A stretch of 64,000 nt of DNA from Morchella semilibera (taxonomy: Eukaryota; Ascomycota; Pezizomycetes; Pezizales; Morchellaceae), in the NCBI GenBank assembly GCA_009192285.1, contig WBVU01000009.1, forward strand, positions 496,001-560,000, in the 5' to 3' direction. Numbering within the stretch: the first letter of the stretch is position 1; every line of letters starts with the position of its first letter. Made by a program: the position numbers and the translations under genes. The notes beneath the pieces are model-generated. The model worked only from the letters and a program-made list of their open reading frames with translations, had not been told where the DNA came from and made no database searches. This document shows, piece after piece, positions 1 to 11,300 of this stretch.

Positions 1-1045
1 GTTGTGTTCAAAAACGCTATGAGATTGCGAGTAGTACGCAACAACCAATAGAAGTCAAACCCGGCACATAGCCCTTGACGCCGAGACCTCATGCGTCAAG
101 AGTGGTTCCTTATCCTACAGGCGAGTACTTATGTGAATCTCGCTGAGTAGGGATCTAGCTGAGCAGGGAAACGGAGTATTGTATCAACACCAAATTTCGG
201 CTAAGGATCCGAGGGTGTCATTGGTTAGCGAGGTGATCGTGAACCATTATTTAAGGGATTCGATTGTTTAATTGAAAATATCACATGTATTTGCCTAGAA
301 ATACCGAGAATAAAAACGAGGTATGAGCATTTAAACGCGTAGCCTCTAGGTCTTCAAGTGCATACAAGTACGTGTGTGCATATCCAAGGTTAGGTCCTGA
401 TCAAATCTACTAGCCCTTAGTCGAAGCTATTTATTGACCCAACATTCATTCATTTCTAGCTCTACGAGATACAATTACAGTACCAGTACTGTAGTACCGT
501 TAAGTTTGAAATAAGAGCCCGAGTTTAATGCAAAAGGACAGAGCAATAGGTGGTGGCCAGACGCAAAGAAACCAATCAGACGGCCTAGATCTGACCTTTG
601 GGCCCGGGCTGTTCCTTTGAGAACTTACGGTACTTTCTGGAACAAGTACTCTTCTCTTCTCTTTCAACTCTACAACTTTGGATAATTGATCTTATAATGT
701 AAGTATAAATGATCCTTGTTGGGTTCATTACTACAGGCAAGTGCCAGCTAGTAAACACAGAAGTTGGAAAGAAATATCGAGCTCTGACAAAGTCTCTGAT
801 TAACAGGAAATTTCAATTCTCAACGCTCTCTCTTTTCCTTTTGCAGTCTGTGACTGCAGGCTTAGTCTGCAGCGCTGCCTGGCCATGGTCGGCACTATGA
901 TCACCGACAGGCCTGCAGGGAGGCCAAGGCCGTATGAAGTAAAATGATTCCTTCCGACCAACCAATTTGCGTAGAATCACCATTGACAAATAGTAGTCAC
1001 ACAGGCCAGTACAATTCACTTCCTCGAGAGCAACGGCGGCCGCCC
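1..1045. other. gene-free AT-rich stretch
   Basis: I see no convincing gene here. Short ORFs on both strands lack family resemblance. It contains one copy of a diverged dispersed repeat listed separately. Confidence 0.5.
500..632 (+). repeat. dispersed repeat, copy 1
   Basis: This stretch aligns by eye with 6257-6405 in the same orientation. Shared blocks include AGGTGGTGGC, ACCAATCAG, CGGC(C/T)TAG and a CTGTTC(C/A)TTT(G/A)GAG motif, with substitutions and small gaps between. No coding content or terminal repeats are visible, so the element class is unknown. Confidence 0.6.
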
Positions 1046-1150
1046 CGCAAGCCTCATCAATGCCCAATGCTACAAGTCCAAGCCAAATAGCTGAGGTTCC
1101 AGCTACAACGTTGTCACTCGCAATCGAGGCTGTGGCATCTGCGGCAGCCT

Positions 1151-1670
1151 ATGGCTCGTCGTAGGTACTATCGACACCGCGCCAGCAATGTATGCTGCAC
1201 CCGGCGTCCTCCAACATCGACTGCTCTCACTGAAAAACTATTACATGTCGCCTCTGGCGGTGGGAGGAGGATGGATGATGCACATGACCCTGAAACTGAC
1301 CCTAACCCAACATGGATGGGGCCATTTGACAACAGAGATACACTTCCAGAGGGGTATCAGCAGATCTGGCAAAATGAGTTTTACTATCTATACGGGTCGG
1401 TATCTTTGATGAACCATGAAAGTGGGGCAGATTACAATCTTGGTTATAGTAAGATCCCACCAAGGTTTTCGGGTATTTATGGGCCAAGTGTTGACCGGAC
1501 CCCGAGAATATAGTGAACAGAACGTGGCAACAGGTTATGGACGGATAATTTGTTATGGCCTTGTGAGGGATACTGGGGACGATGTCACTCCAGTTCCGCA
1601 GTTCACCACCCATTTAGTGACTTTCAATATTTCGGAGGTGCCTATAGATTCGGAGGTCGTCCTTATCTAG
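1151..1670 (+). CDS. possible spliced gene or gene relic, unknown family
   Basis: I do not recognise this. An open block from an ATG at 1151 gives a Pro/Tyr/Asn-rich stretch (for example GPFDNRDTLPEGYQQIW) that looks more protein-like than random ORFs. It can be joined by a putative 48-base intron (GTTTTC to TATAG, about 1463-1510) to a second open block ending VPIDSEVVLI and a stop at 1670. The upstream boundary is unclear and no ATG is clearly preferred. It sits alone in a repeat-rich, gene-poor stretch. It could be a decayed gene or chance open frames; confidence is low. Confidence 0.25.
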
Positions 1671-3215
1671 GCCATTAAACAAATTGGCTTTTTAACCGAT
1701 TAGAATTAGTGGGGGATCTCTTATTATGAGTTATGTAGATGATGCGGCGTGTCATCGAGGATGGTAAAGGGGCTTATCTCCGTCTTTCCTCTCATTAGCT
1801 CAGTTGATTTAGGAAATGCGGCTAAGACAAAGTCAATGACTGCTTGAACCTAACTCAGTGGCTTGGGAGCGTCATTCAAATTAAGACCGCACTCTTTTTC
1901 TCGTGCACAATCATATGGTAATTAGATTTTCTCTCAAAATAACCTAGATAATTTCTTTATTAGCCCTAAGACTACTGAAGGGCAATCTAAAAGGAAAGGC
2001 AGCACCGAGTGAGATCTTATGAAGTTAGGCGCTCCTTAATCTGAAGCTGTTCGTTGTGCAGTTGCAACAACACGCACCTTACACCACGCGCTCAAACTTC
2101 TAGAACGGCTGTTTTACAGTTCGATACGAAAAACCTTGAACCCCCCAGCATTTACTTCGCGTAACAAGTTAAGTCAAATCAGCAGGATTTTCTTATCATT
2201 ATTTCCATTTCTCTGGACCATCGGCGTTCATGCAACCAATCATGAATTGGTGGGTGAATGACCTCGGGGCCTAGGTGTACCTACCCGCGGCAGGTAAGAG
2301 GTACCCGAATATGCAAGTCTTGAGATGCAATTCTTATTGGGTTAGGAGGGGGGGGGTACACCGGTGCGGTGCAGCTGCATTTTTGGGTACTTGTTACCTA
2401 CCAGCATAACGCAGCATCGATCAGGCGCATATCAATCTATCTTGAATAAAAGAATCTTGATAAAAAAAAACATTTATGTAATACTATCAGACCATTAAGT
2501 CACGAAAAATATATGTTGAGCCTAGAGTCCTGCATTAAAGGAGGGCTGGATCAAAGTTGTTGTGGAATTTCATTGCCTTCCTATCATATGTAGACTAATA
2601 CATATATAATCGCTCTAGATCCAAGTAATCGCCTTCCTACTTAATTTGCGGCGCGCATTCATGACTCTAGACACTAGAGGAGCTTTTCCTACTCTCGTCC
2701 CATATTGTGGCTAGGTTGAGAGCGTTATGGGTCCCAATTACCGGCAGCCACTCAACTGGTGAACCCGATATTGAACGCAGCATCATGATCTACTCCACAT
2801 AACCGTATTATTATAGGGCTTAATCTGCCAGTGTAGTCTCATTTAACATTACGTCAATAAGAAATCTAATACAGCGGATAACACATTCAAAGTACACTAG
2901 TACGATACTACTTATATTGCCAAACTTGCACTTACTCTAAGTACATATATAGGTTAACCACTATTGACACTACCCCGCTTCCATCGCCGGTTTATTCTAC
3001 ATAATGTCCTTGCTGATAGGTAGATCTCGAGCTCGGCAACGCCATATAATTAATGTGATAGTGGTATAGATAGACACATGCAGATATCAACAATTGGTAA
3101 AGTGATCGATAGACGTGGCAAATTATTGCAAAAGAGTATCTACCTACTTTCTTCTTTCTCTATATCTGAGCTGAGCATCTTACACATATGCCGCTAATTG
3201 ACTCTCAAATACATA
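1671..3215. other. gene-free AT-rich stretch
   Basis: No ORF with family resemblance and no clear repeat was found here, apart from short homopolymer runs (G near 2350, A near 2465). Confidence 0.4.
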
Positions 3216-3446
3216 CCCCGGGGTCCTTGAAGTGATGCAACGAGCTCAATATTCTGGTGTCGCGACCACCATCAAAGCTACATGTAGACCCAGTCAATTT
3301 TTTCCGTTTTTACTAGTTATTATATAGCTCCGCCTGATACAATTCGGTATATATATAAAATTACTTCCCAACCTTTGGGCACGGTAGCCAGTAGCTGCAA
3401 AATCTGTGGTTTTTGTCGCCGTTGCATCACTTCGAGGACCCCCGGG
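3216..3446. mobile_element. MITE-like element with 27-bp terminal inverted repeats, TA flanks
   Basis: The left end CCCCGGGGTCCTTGAAGTGA (continuing ATGCAACG-like) and the reverse complement of the right end differ at only about two of 27 positions. Both ends abut a TA dinucleotide, as expected for a Tc1/mariner-type target duplication. There is no coding capacity in the 231 bases, so it would be non-autonomous. Confidence 0.7.
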
Positions 3447-3858
3447 TACACAACCTATGCATTATTAGCGCGGATGTCATCTACATGTACATACATGAAA
3501 CATGGAAGAGGGCCCGTGACCTCCCAATAAATACCCGCACCGATGCAATCCACATGTAGTCAATGCCAGGTTTTTATCCCTAATGCAGGGTTTACTGATG
3601 AAAATTTTCCTAGTTCCGTGACGTACGTAGAAGAGCTTAAATCTAATTGGATAAAGGGGGTAAAGGCCAAATCCTGTACCGGCCAAATCCCCTCGAACTC
3701 TGGTTCATAGCACATGGTACGTTTATCTAAGATTAATATAGATGATCGATCAGGGGGACACTTAGATGGTCTCACTGTGCAGAAAAGTACTAGCATATGT
3801 AAGTCGTTTCTGGTTTTTATCCAAACGATAGTAGAGATCACCTTCAGTGGAATCTAAT

Positions 3859-4036
3859 GGATGACTTCCCGTAGAAAACTTAGAACCTAGATTTTCTGGC
3901 AAGGCTCACGAAAAACTAATCATTTTACCAACCAATCATATTACTGCTTTCCAGGTTTCTGAAGTTTAGAAATCTGAGCCGCCCCCCTCTGTTCAGATTC
4001 AGATTCTGGAATCTAAATTTTCACGGGAAGTCATCC
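3859..4036. mobile_element. MITE-like inverted-repeat element, AAT flanks
   Basis: The ends are inverted copies starting GGATGACTTCCCGT, with similarity fading into a TTTAGAATC-like inner part. The trinucleotide AAT flanks both ends, fitting a 3-bp target duplication of the kind PIF/Harbinger elements make. There is no coding capacity. Confidence 0.6.
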
Positions 4037-4070
4037 AATGTCTTTGCTTGTTGCCGGTTTTCACCACTTA

Positions 4071-4390
4071 TTAGCGTGGAGATATTCAACAGACTAGCTA
4101 TGATTGGGGCTGTCACACTGCCAAAGAGAACAAATCTGCTCCAAGCAAGAAAGGATCTGCTGAAGGAGGGGTGACAAGCGTGACAGAATCAAGTTTTCGC
4201 CCACTTGAGGTAGATTTACAAGGTCCTGAAAACAGACGAAGACATGAGCGCGGAGATATTCAACAGGCTAGCTGTTATTGGGGCTGTCAGAGAAAGATCT
4301 GCTGAAGAGGTGTGACGAGCGTGACGGAACCAGGTTTAGGTCTAGAGTACTTTAGAAGGTCCTGAAAACATGAAGTTGACTCAGCCCTAA
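4071..4390 (+). repeat. diverged tandem duplication (two units of about 140-180 bp)
   Basis: The block beginning GGAGATATTCAACAG(A/G)CTAG occurs twice head to tail, each copy followed by GGATCTGCTGAAG-like and GAGCGTGACGGAA-like segments and ending near AAGGTCCTGAAAACA. The second unit lacks an internal segment of about 40 bases. No ORF spans it. Confidence 0.65.
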
Positions 4391-4454
4391 AGCACTAAGG
4401 GTTGGAGTGACGTACAAATACGTCATGTAAGTATAAACTAGCTCAGCGTTTTCG

Positions 4455-4535
4455 AACACGACTAATACCGCATAACAAAAAACCGCCAAGACTACTTTCA
4501 TGGCATGTGTAATAGCGGTTGTGTTGTATTATAAG
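4455..4535 (+). repeat. dispersed repeat family, copy 1
   Basis: The reverse complement of this stretch matches 27712-27790: both contain AACACAACCG(C/T)TATT, then GCATG(C) and a CTTGGCGGTTTTT(T)GT block in the same order. The 5' flanks (AAGCTAT...GCTT) also look related. It is probably a short non-autonomous element of unknown class. Confidence 0.55.
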
Positions 4536-4700
4536 TGCTGTATTATAAGCATCGCATAGCTTATTTAAGCAATACCTGGAGGTGACATGCCGGTATCTCA
4601 GCTGGAACAATCTTAGCCACTCCGGCTGCCACTTTATGGCTGAAAATAATACTGTTCCACTTCACCAAGTCTTGGCGCCTTTTACATACAAAAATAGGTA

Positions 4701-4814
4701 AATGGCATCGTGAATAACTTTCCAACCAGACAAGATATCAAAAATCTATTATCATACCTATATCTTTTATTTTTGATATCTTTCCTGGTTAAAAAGTTAT
4801 TCGCGATGCAATTT
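4701..4814. mobile_element. short hairpin/MITE-like inverted repeat
   Basis: Two arms of about 45 bases (core GCATCG(T/C)GAATAACTTT, then GATATCAAAAAT) face each other around a loop of about 23 bases, with roughly seven mismatches between arms. Short ORFs read through it on both strands only because the arms lack stops. No TA duplication is evident. Confidence 0.6.
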
Positions 4815-5224
4815 GTGTCACCTTTAAGGAGCGCGGCACCATATTTATCCTGTCTCCTCCGAGTAATTTGGATGACTAATCCTCCGCTACATTCACGATG
4901 CTTCAACGGCTATTGTCATTGAAACTCACTAGCAAGTCTACGCCACATGCGGCAACCCGTCTAAACCATGGGTAAATCACCGTGCTCTATTCTACGGGCC
5001 TAGGGGGAAAGGCTATCGGGAGATTATCGAGCGGTCACTGGCTTCCGATCGGACTTCAAATAACAACGCCACTCTTCCCCAAACGTATGCATATGTGCCA
5101 CATTGAAAGGGGCAACAAGCCACCATCCATCTGATCACCGGAGTTGTGCCTCTCTTGGGTGGCTATAGTTAATTAACTATCCACAATTTGTTTCATCATC
5201 CTCCTTCACTTCCTCAATCTCCCC

Positions 5225-5272
5225 ACCTCAACCTAAACCTCAACCTCAACCTCGATCTAAACCTCAACCCCC
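5225..5272 (+). repeat. hexamer-like AACCTC/AACCTA microsatellite
   Basis: About seven imperfect copies of AACCTC, AACCTA or AACCTT lie just upstream of the I9-type gene. The tract is pyrimidine-rich on this strand, as fungal core promoters often are. Confidence 0.7.
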
Positions 5273-5321
5273 AACTTGACAACTACTCTACCTACAACAT
5301 ACCAGATTAAAAACTCACAAA

Positions 5322-5857
5322 ATGAAGCTCTACTCCTTAAGCTCTTTCCTTCTACTAGCCTGGAGTGCTACCGCAGCTGCAGCTCCGGCCGCCGGACGCG
5401 ATTACACGAGCTATGTAGTCACGTACAACCCTGACACTCCAGACAGTGTCGTGGATCAAGATATCGCGAAGGCCAAAGAGAACGTATGTATTTGCTTATT
5501 TGCCTGCACATATGCTTTCTTTATTGGCATCAGCTAACATCGAGTGATAGGGTGCGATCATCACTCACAAATATCGTAGCTACCCCCCCCACTTTGCAAA
5601 CCTACCCCATGCATCTTACTAACGTAACGCCTTCCTGTAGATATCATCAAAGGCTATAGTGTGGATTCTCCATATGGTATAGATGCTCTGAATTTTGTCC
5701 ATGCCGATGACTATGAGAACAAGCAATACCAGCCCACTATTGAGGAAGACCAAATTGTATGTTCTCTCACTCTGCCTTTGATTCTTTTCAGCTGAGCTCG
5801 TTTTCTAACACCACTTAGGTCACCATCCAACGCAAGAAGAAGGTAAGGTCGGGGTAA
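5322..5857 (+). CDS. secreted peptidase-inhibitor I9-like protein (113 aa)
   Basis: This encodes a small secreted protein resembling free-standing inhibitor I9 domains (the propeptide fold of subtilases), which inhibit serine proteases or act as chaperones for them. I infer four exons: 5322-5483, 5551-5575, 5641-5756 and 5819-5857; all joins keep frame. Residues 1-20 are a typical signal peptide (leucine core, then an Ala-rich stretch). The mature part has the I9 pattern YVVTYNPDTP, a helix DSVVDQDIAKAKENGA, the strand THKYHIIKGYSV and the ending EEDQIVTIQ. There is no protease domain downstream, so it is not a subtilase propeptide still joined to its enzyme. It is the only convincing gene in the first 11.6 kb. 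Confidence 0.75.
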
Positions 5858-6820
5858 ACCGTTTCAGCATGAAACGTGGTAGTGGGGATCCTTCTTTTGA
5901 ACAAGGAATTTCATTTGGCGTAATAAGGCATGGCGGTAAATTAAAATCGGCCCATGAGTCGGGTATTGGTTGGTTTCCTGGCGGGGTTATTACGACCAAT
6001 GTTTCGCCACCGATAGTCAACCAATTATTTGTCGCGGACTACTTTTGTAATTTTGTCTACCGTAGAACGGTAGAAATGGACTTTGTTTTAATAGTATGTG
6101 GTTAGGACTTGAAATACATACAACTATATGGACCATCGAAAATAAAAATTTGCTGTTGAGATTAGCTTCCGCTCCTAGCTATATATATGTAGGGTTAAAG
6201 TTGCTGTAATGTACGGTGACACGCCGGGTCGATATCGAGCGGCCACCTTCCAGCTGTTAAGTCTCGAAATAGGAACCCCGGTTTAGTAAGAAAAAAAAGA
6301 AAAAAAAGGCCTAGAGCTGTAGGTGGTGGCGAGAGGCAAACAACCAATCAGGCGGCTTAGGTTCGGCCCTTTGAATTCGTGCTGTTCATTTAGAGCTCAC
6401 GGCAGAGTAGTTACTGCAGTGTCATAATTATTAGACTCCATAATCAGTTCTTTCATACCTATCCGATTGCCTAGTCACCTGCTTCGTAACCAGATGTTTT
6501 ATTCCCGCCTAGAAGTTCTCAGATTCGTGAAGCCAAGCATGACAGTTTACTTATCTTGGCTTAGCTCGATTGTATATTCAGGAGCTAGCACTAAGGCTAG
6601 TATGAATTGGTGCTTCTGTTATTACCAATAATTACATGTACCCATTCACTCGTATGAAGCAATTAATATGAGTGGTCTTGAGACACTAATAGCCAGAGGT
6701 TGATAAGGGTTTATTATCCGTGGCCTGGCTGGTGTGAACTGAGATAGAAGCAGTTACAATGTCTTAATTATCAAAACTCTCTACATTTGAAGATAATGTA
6801 AAGTATATATATGACGGTTT
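5858..6820. other. gene-free stretch with dispersed repeat
   Basis: A 78-codon ORF at 5869-6105 and an antisense ORF overlap the end of the I9-like gene; neither shows family resemblance. Copy 2 of the dispersed repeat lies inside. Confidence 0.4.
6257..6405 (+). repeat. dispersed repeat, copy 2
   Basis: This is the partner of the copy at 500-632, with A-rich insertions in its first third. The two copies are diverged, suggesting an old family. Confidence 0.6.
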
Positions 6821-6958
6821 CCCTGGCCACCCGGACACCCCCCTCACTCGGACAGTTAACGTAAAAAAGGGAGGATCAACAATTTAAGTGGCTTCTCTAT
6901 CTCTTCTCTACCAATCATCATTGACTGTACGAGTGAGGGGGGTGTCCGAGTGGCCAGG
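6821..6958. mobile_element. MITE-like element with near-perfect 30-bp inverted repeats
   Basis: The terminal repeats (CCCTGGCCAC(C/T)CGGACACC continuing to ACTCG) match at 29 of 30 positions, so this copy is probably young. The internal 78 bases are non-coding. I see no convincing target duplication, so the superfamily is undetermined. Confidence 0.75.
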
Positions 6959-8229
6959 GAGGTCGTCTATGCATGTGGCAAAACTGGTTGATCCATCCAT
7001 TATGGAGCTTTAGAGGTAGATACCGATATATGGCCCCCAGTATCAATAGCCACCGGCCTTTTAGTACTTGAGGGACCTGTACGGTGTACTGTCACTAGGC
7101 GATTTTAACGTTCAAAGGAACCCTAAAGAGGTAATCAGCACTGTGACAGGAAACATATTGAAAGCTACCCGAATTAAACCTTGCTATTTTAACCCCATGA
7201 ACAAGTACTCTTTGGGAGGAAGTACAGCGTTCTAGGATAAATTATAAACTATAGTACGGGATAACTGGCAATTTCAGCTCGCTATCTAGTGTACCCTTAA
7301 TTTTCCTCCGGGTTTCTTGTTCGAGATCGAGCTGGGTATTACAATTCTTCGCCCCGCTCCACCACGGACATTTCCAGTAGTCCAGTAGTACAATAGTGAA
7401 AGCGTTAGTGTTCTCTTTCTAGCCAGTAGGATAGCGATATATATATTAATATACATGAATATATATCACTTTTGCTTTGTTTGACCACACGCGATCCTGG
7501 CTATAGCTATATACCATCAGTAAGTATGATAACAGAAGGACAGGAGTAGTTGGAGCAAATATAAAAGGCTTTGTACATTAAGTATATAGGGAACCACGTA
7601 AAATATTAGTTAGCCCAGACAGGCTTGAGATATACTAAAAGTACTGTTTATCGAAGGTTAGCAAAATACGACCACGAGCATAGGCTGGGGACGTTACCGA
7701 TAAAGCTACACGATATCAATTTTCCGAGATCTTCCCTTAATTCTTTCTATATACCTCATCTGTAGAGATACTTCACACAGTTTTGACTCTTCTATTTCAC
7801 CCTCGTGAGTCAAAGAGAGCCAGATTGACGGATTATTGATAACCTACCAGCCCAATCTAAATCTGTTTCCCTGAGATAAATAACCTGTAGAAAAGGAGAG
7901 TTAGCCATATATTCCCCTAGAAGAATACAAGGAGTAATCTACCTCTTACCAAACCTAGATAGCTATAAAAGAAACCAAAACTCCTCCAGGGCACAACCTC
8001 CCACCGAAACCACCGCCAGAAGGACCATGAATTAGCTTAGCTCCTCCAGCGGGAACCATGAGATATGGCCCAGATATTCACCTTGATTCAGCAGACAAAT
8101 AATTGATTAGCCAACTATACGTTTAAATCAACTAGATGTACTTATGGAGGATTCTGTATACCCGGGAGACCGAAGTGATTGTTTGGTAGGCGGGGCTCTA
8201 GCAGTACTCATGCCCTACAAGAGCACAGC
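6959..8229. other. gene-free AT-rich stretch
   Basis: No gene is recognised. An AT-rich microsatellite-like tract lies near 7435-7470. Confidence 0.4.
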
Positions 8230-8385
8230 AGCACCAAGCGGTGACCATTTGCTTCAAAATGAGCAGATGGCCATTTTCTCCAAACGGCACCGAAGGAAGC
8301 AATGACCATTTGCTTCAAAATAGACAAATGGCCATTTACTCCAAATGACCCCGGAGAAAGCAATCATTTGCTTCAAAATACGCCA
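8230..8385 (+). repeat. minisatellite, about 2.7 units of about 60 bp
   Basis: The unit contains ATTTGCTTCAAAAT, then GGCCATTT(T/A)CTCCAAA and a GCACCGAAGGAAGCAATGACC-like joint. The array is bracketed by near-identical copies of CATGCCCTACAAGA at about 8210 and 8405, so the array may lie between duplicated flanks. Confidence 0.65.
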
Positions 8386-11300
8386 CTTTGTGGCTACAGT
8401 ACACATGCCCTACAAGAACTATGGGGATAAAGATGTAGGGATAAGAATAGGTAGTTCAAGTAGTATTTGGATATATATATCGGGAAAGATAGATGTTGCC
8501 TGAGTGTCGATGACGATGAAATGAAACGGATGAGAGGGGTAAAGAAGGATTGAGAACTAAATATTATTTGAGTATTTTGTATACGTATGTGGAGTATAAT
8601 TATATAAGCAATCCTCATCTATTGGGAGTTATTTTTACCTATTAGAAGCACACCGGGTAGCATTACACTTCACGTACCAGTATTACAACTTCTCGTGCCA
8701 ATAGTACAGCCGGAAGCTTTTCAGGCACTGCTCGGGAGATCTCAAGGCGGAACCCTATCTTAGTATCGGCGGCCAAATATTCCTTGGCATCAGTCCCCTT
8801 AGTTACATGTATTTAAACATTAGGTCCTCCGCCAACTTCCACTTCTCCTAAATTCTAAAAACCAAATGGGTTTTCAGTTACAACTCTATCCACAGGGGTA
8901 CAAAAAAAGATATGATCTCATGCGGTAAGCCCCCCCCCCCCCCCCCCAACCAACGTACATGATAACCTCGCCTCTCTAACTCCTTATCTAAGTAGGACCT
9001 CTGATCATTTGTTTTATTTCGTCCCACTGGCCGCTAGCGATGCTAGGGCGAGTGCGCGAAACAAAACCAATGAACCTCAGCTTGCTCTCCGAAAACCTCT
9101 GGTCAATGCATCTATAGAAATAAATCATAGCTGTAAGCTGTCTTCTGTGTTGGTCTCCCTCATTTTAATCTAGACTAACCTGAGATTAATTCCAATGCCC
9201 GCGCAAATTTGAAGTAACGTCTTCCAATTTAAGTACCAACCTTTCCTCGACCCTTTAATTTCTGGCTTTGTTTTCTGTAGCTAACCTCATCACCTGGTAT
9301 CCTAGTTGGCCAATCGTTTCCCTAGAAGGCAATACTAATACCAAGCAGATGGCACCACGAGTTGAAGCTAGTACATGTATGTACAGTCAGACGTGCAATA
9401 ACAATACCAAGATAACTTCGATAAGTAACCCGTCTAACACAGGCCCTGATAAGATCAAAAACTCGCACAAAGCGTGCAAACTTAATGGAATGAGCATGAG
9501 GCTAGCTAGTCCATAGTTCTGATATATAACACTCTGAGTTACTGACACCGTGTATACAAGGTCTCGGGCTTAGGGACGACAGTGCAACAATAATGTAAAG
9601 TTATCCCTCGAGGAGTGCAATACTTTATATCAGGATAATTGCTTCTGTAAGAGCTACGTAGACATCGCATCCCCGTTCACATCACATTTGATCACTCAAT
9701 CTTGGCGCGTTGCCAGCTAGCCTGAAACCGATCTGGAAAACAAATTAGAGCAAACGACCCTAGCCCTATTCGATAATCTTTTTGTTCCCAAACCACCAGC
9801 GGGGCTAACTGGAGAAGGATGGAGGCTGCCGTGTGAGAGTCTGGTAGACAGGTATCCCCCGCTTCTACATACATCTATTTATATGGCAGTAGAATAGGAA
9901 CAGTGGTTATTAAGTGCCGAGAGAGCCGTAAGAGCTTTGTGAGCTGCGTAGAGGATATTTTGGGCCGTTCAAAACCAATTATACATGCGGGCCGGCCAAG
10001 CTCACCAATACGGACCTATCGTTCCGCGAACACCCTCTGGTTGCGCGCGTAACTATTAAGAAGATAATGCTACAGGGCTTTGGCAAACTTTTACTTTTTT
10101 CTAAACCCCACATGCGCACTATAGCTCCAACCTTCACCTATATAGAGGTTCGCAATCAACACTCAACGCCACTCCATCCGACGAGACCATTGCAGCCAAC
10201 AGACGTAAGTGCAGCTATAGGACATGGGACCTCTCTTCTCCACACCAGCCTCCCAAATTCTCTCCTCCTCCTCCAGGAAGGCGGATAGGCTACGATAGTT
10301 GGCTTTGGGATGTCCACCTGAGCGTGTACTCACGGGCTATCACTCGGAGAGCTTGGCACTAATGCATAACAGCGGCGCCACAAGTGCTATATTCCACTAC
10401 ATGTACCCAAACACGATTGAAGGGAGAGGCCTCTGTGTGAGTCCATAGCTACAGTGCGGCGGGGTTCGCTATCCTAGTTACATGCTATGCTAGGCGTTTG
10501 TTACTTTAAATGCGCCGGGAACGCCCTGAAGCTCTTAGTGCTTGAACATACGCCCCCACACCCCGGAAGCCATCCCAACGGCCCCAGAAACTAACCTCTC
10601 AGGTGCAGCAGAGCCTACCCGCAGGAAAGAAAACCCGCAGCCGGAAACCCCTAGCCAAGGCAGCCCCCGGGGCAATGCAGATGGAAACGCTCCCTCCACC
10701 TGCAGCCTAGCCAGGTACTTTGAGTGAACTAAGGTTACCATGTCTTAAATTCTTCATTTGCAGACTGGCAACGACTTGGAAAGAGGAAATGATGAAGCCA
10801 GTTATAAGCGACCCCACACTAACATCCAAACCTGCCCAGTTGTCCCTGGCTAGACAAACTTAAAGGAACCAGAACCCCGGAATTTATTTTAAGGCCTTAA
10901 AAACAACCTAGAGGCTAGATATCAGCCTTACGGCTCACCAGGCAGCGCACACAGTGAATTCTCTATACAATCCTGGATCTCCGGTTTCCTAAATGAGTGT
11001 CAAGGACTGCATCTGTGTATCTATCGCTATCCTATCAACACCCGAGTAAAATCCGCTCCTCTAGAGGCGGTAGAGTAAAGCCGAACGCTAACAACGACGA
11101 TCCACAACAGTGCCCGCTGAATGACAAATTACAAGGTCGTTTGTTGTTGACTTCTGCGCCAATACAAAGGGGGCAGAGAAGATCCGGCTACCGCGGTGGA
11201 TACGGCAGCCAGGCGTTATGGTATCTTGATATAATTGGCTTGACCGCGCTCAGAGAAAGAAGTAGTGTCCTCAATTAATGCCCCCCAATTGATGCCAGGC

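Noticed and set aside
5869-6105. 78-codon ORF after the I9-like gene, with an antisense ORF overlapping it
   Set aside because: No family resemblance, and the antisense frame overlaps the last exon of the inhibitor gene.
8230-8385. CRISPR-like array
   Set aside because: It is a simple minisatellite with contiguous diverged units and no unique spacers, and the genome is eukaryotic.
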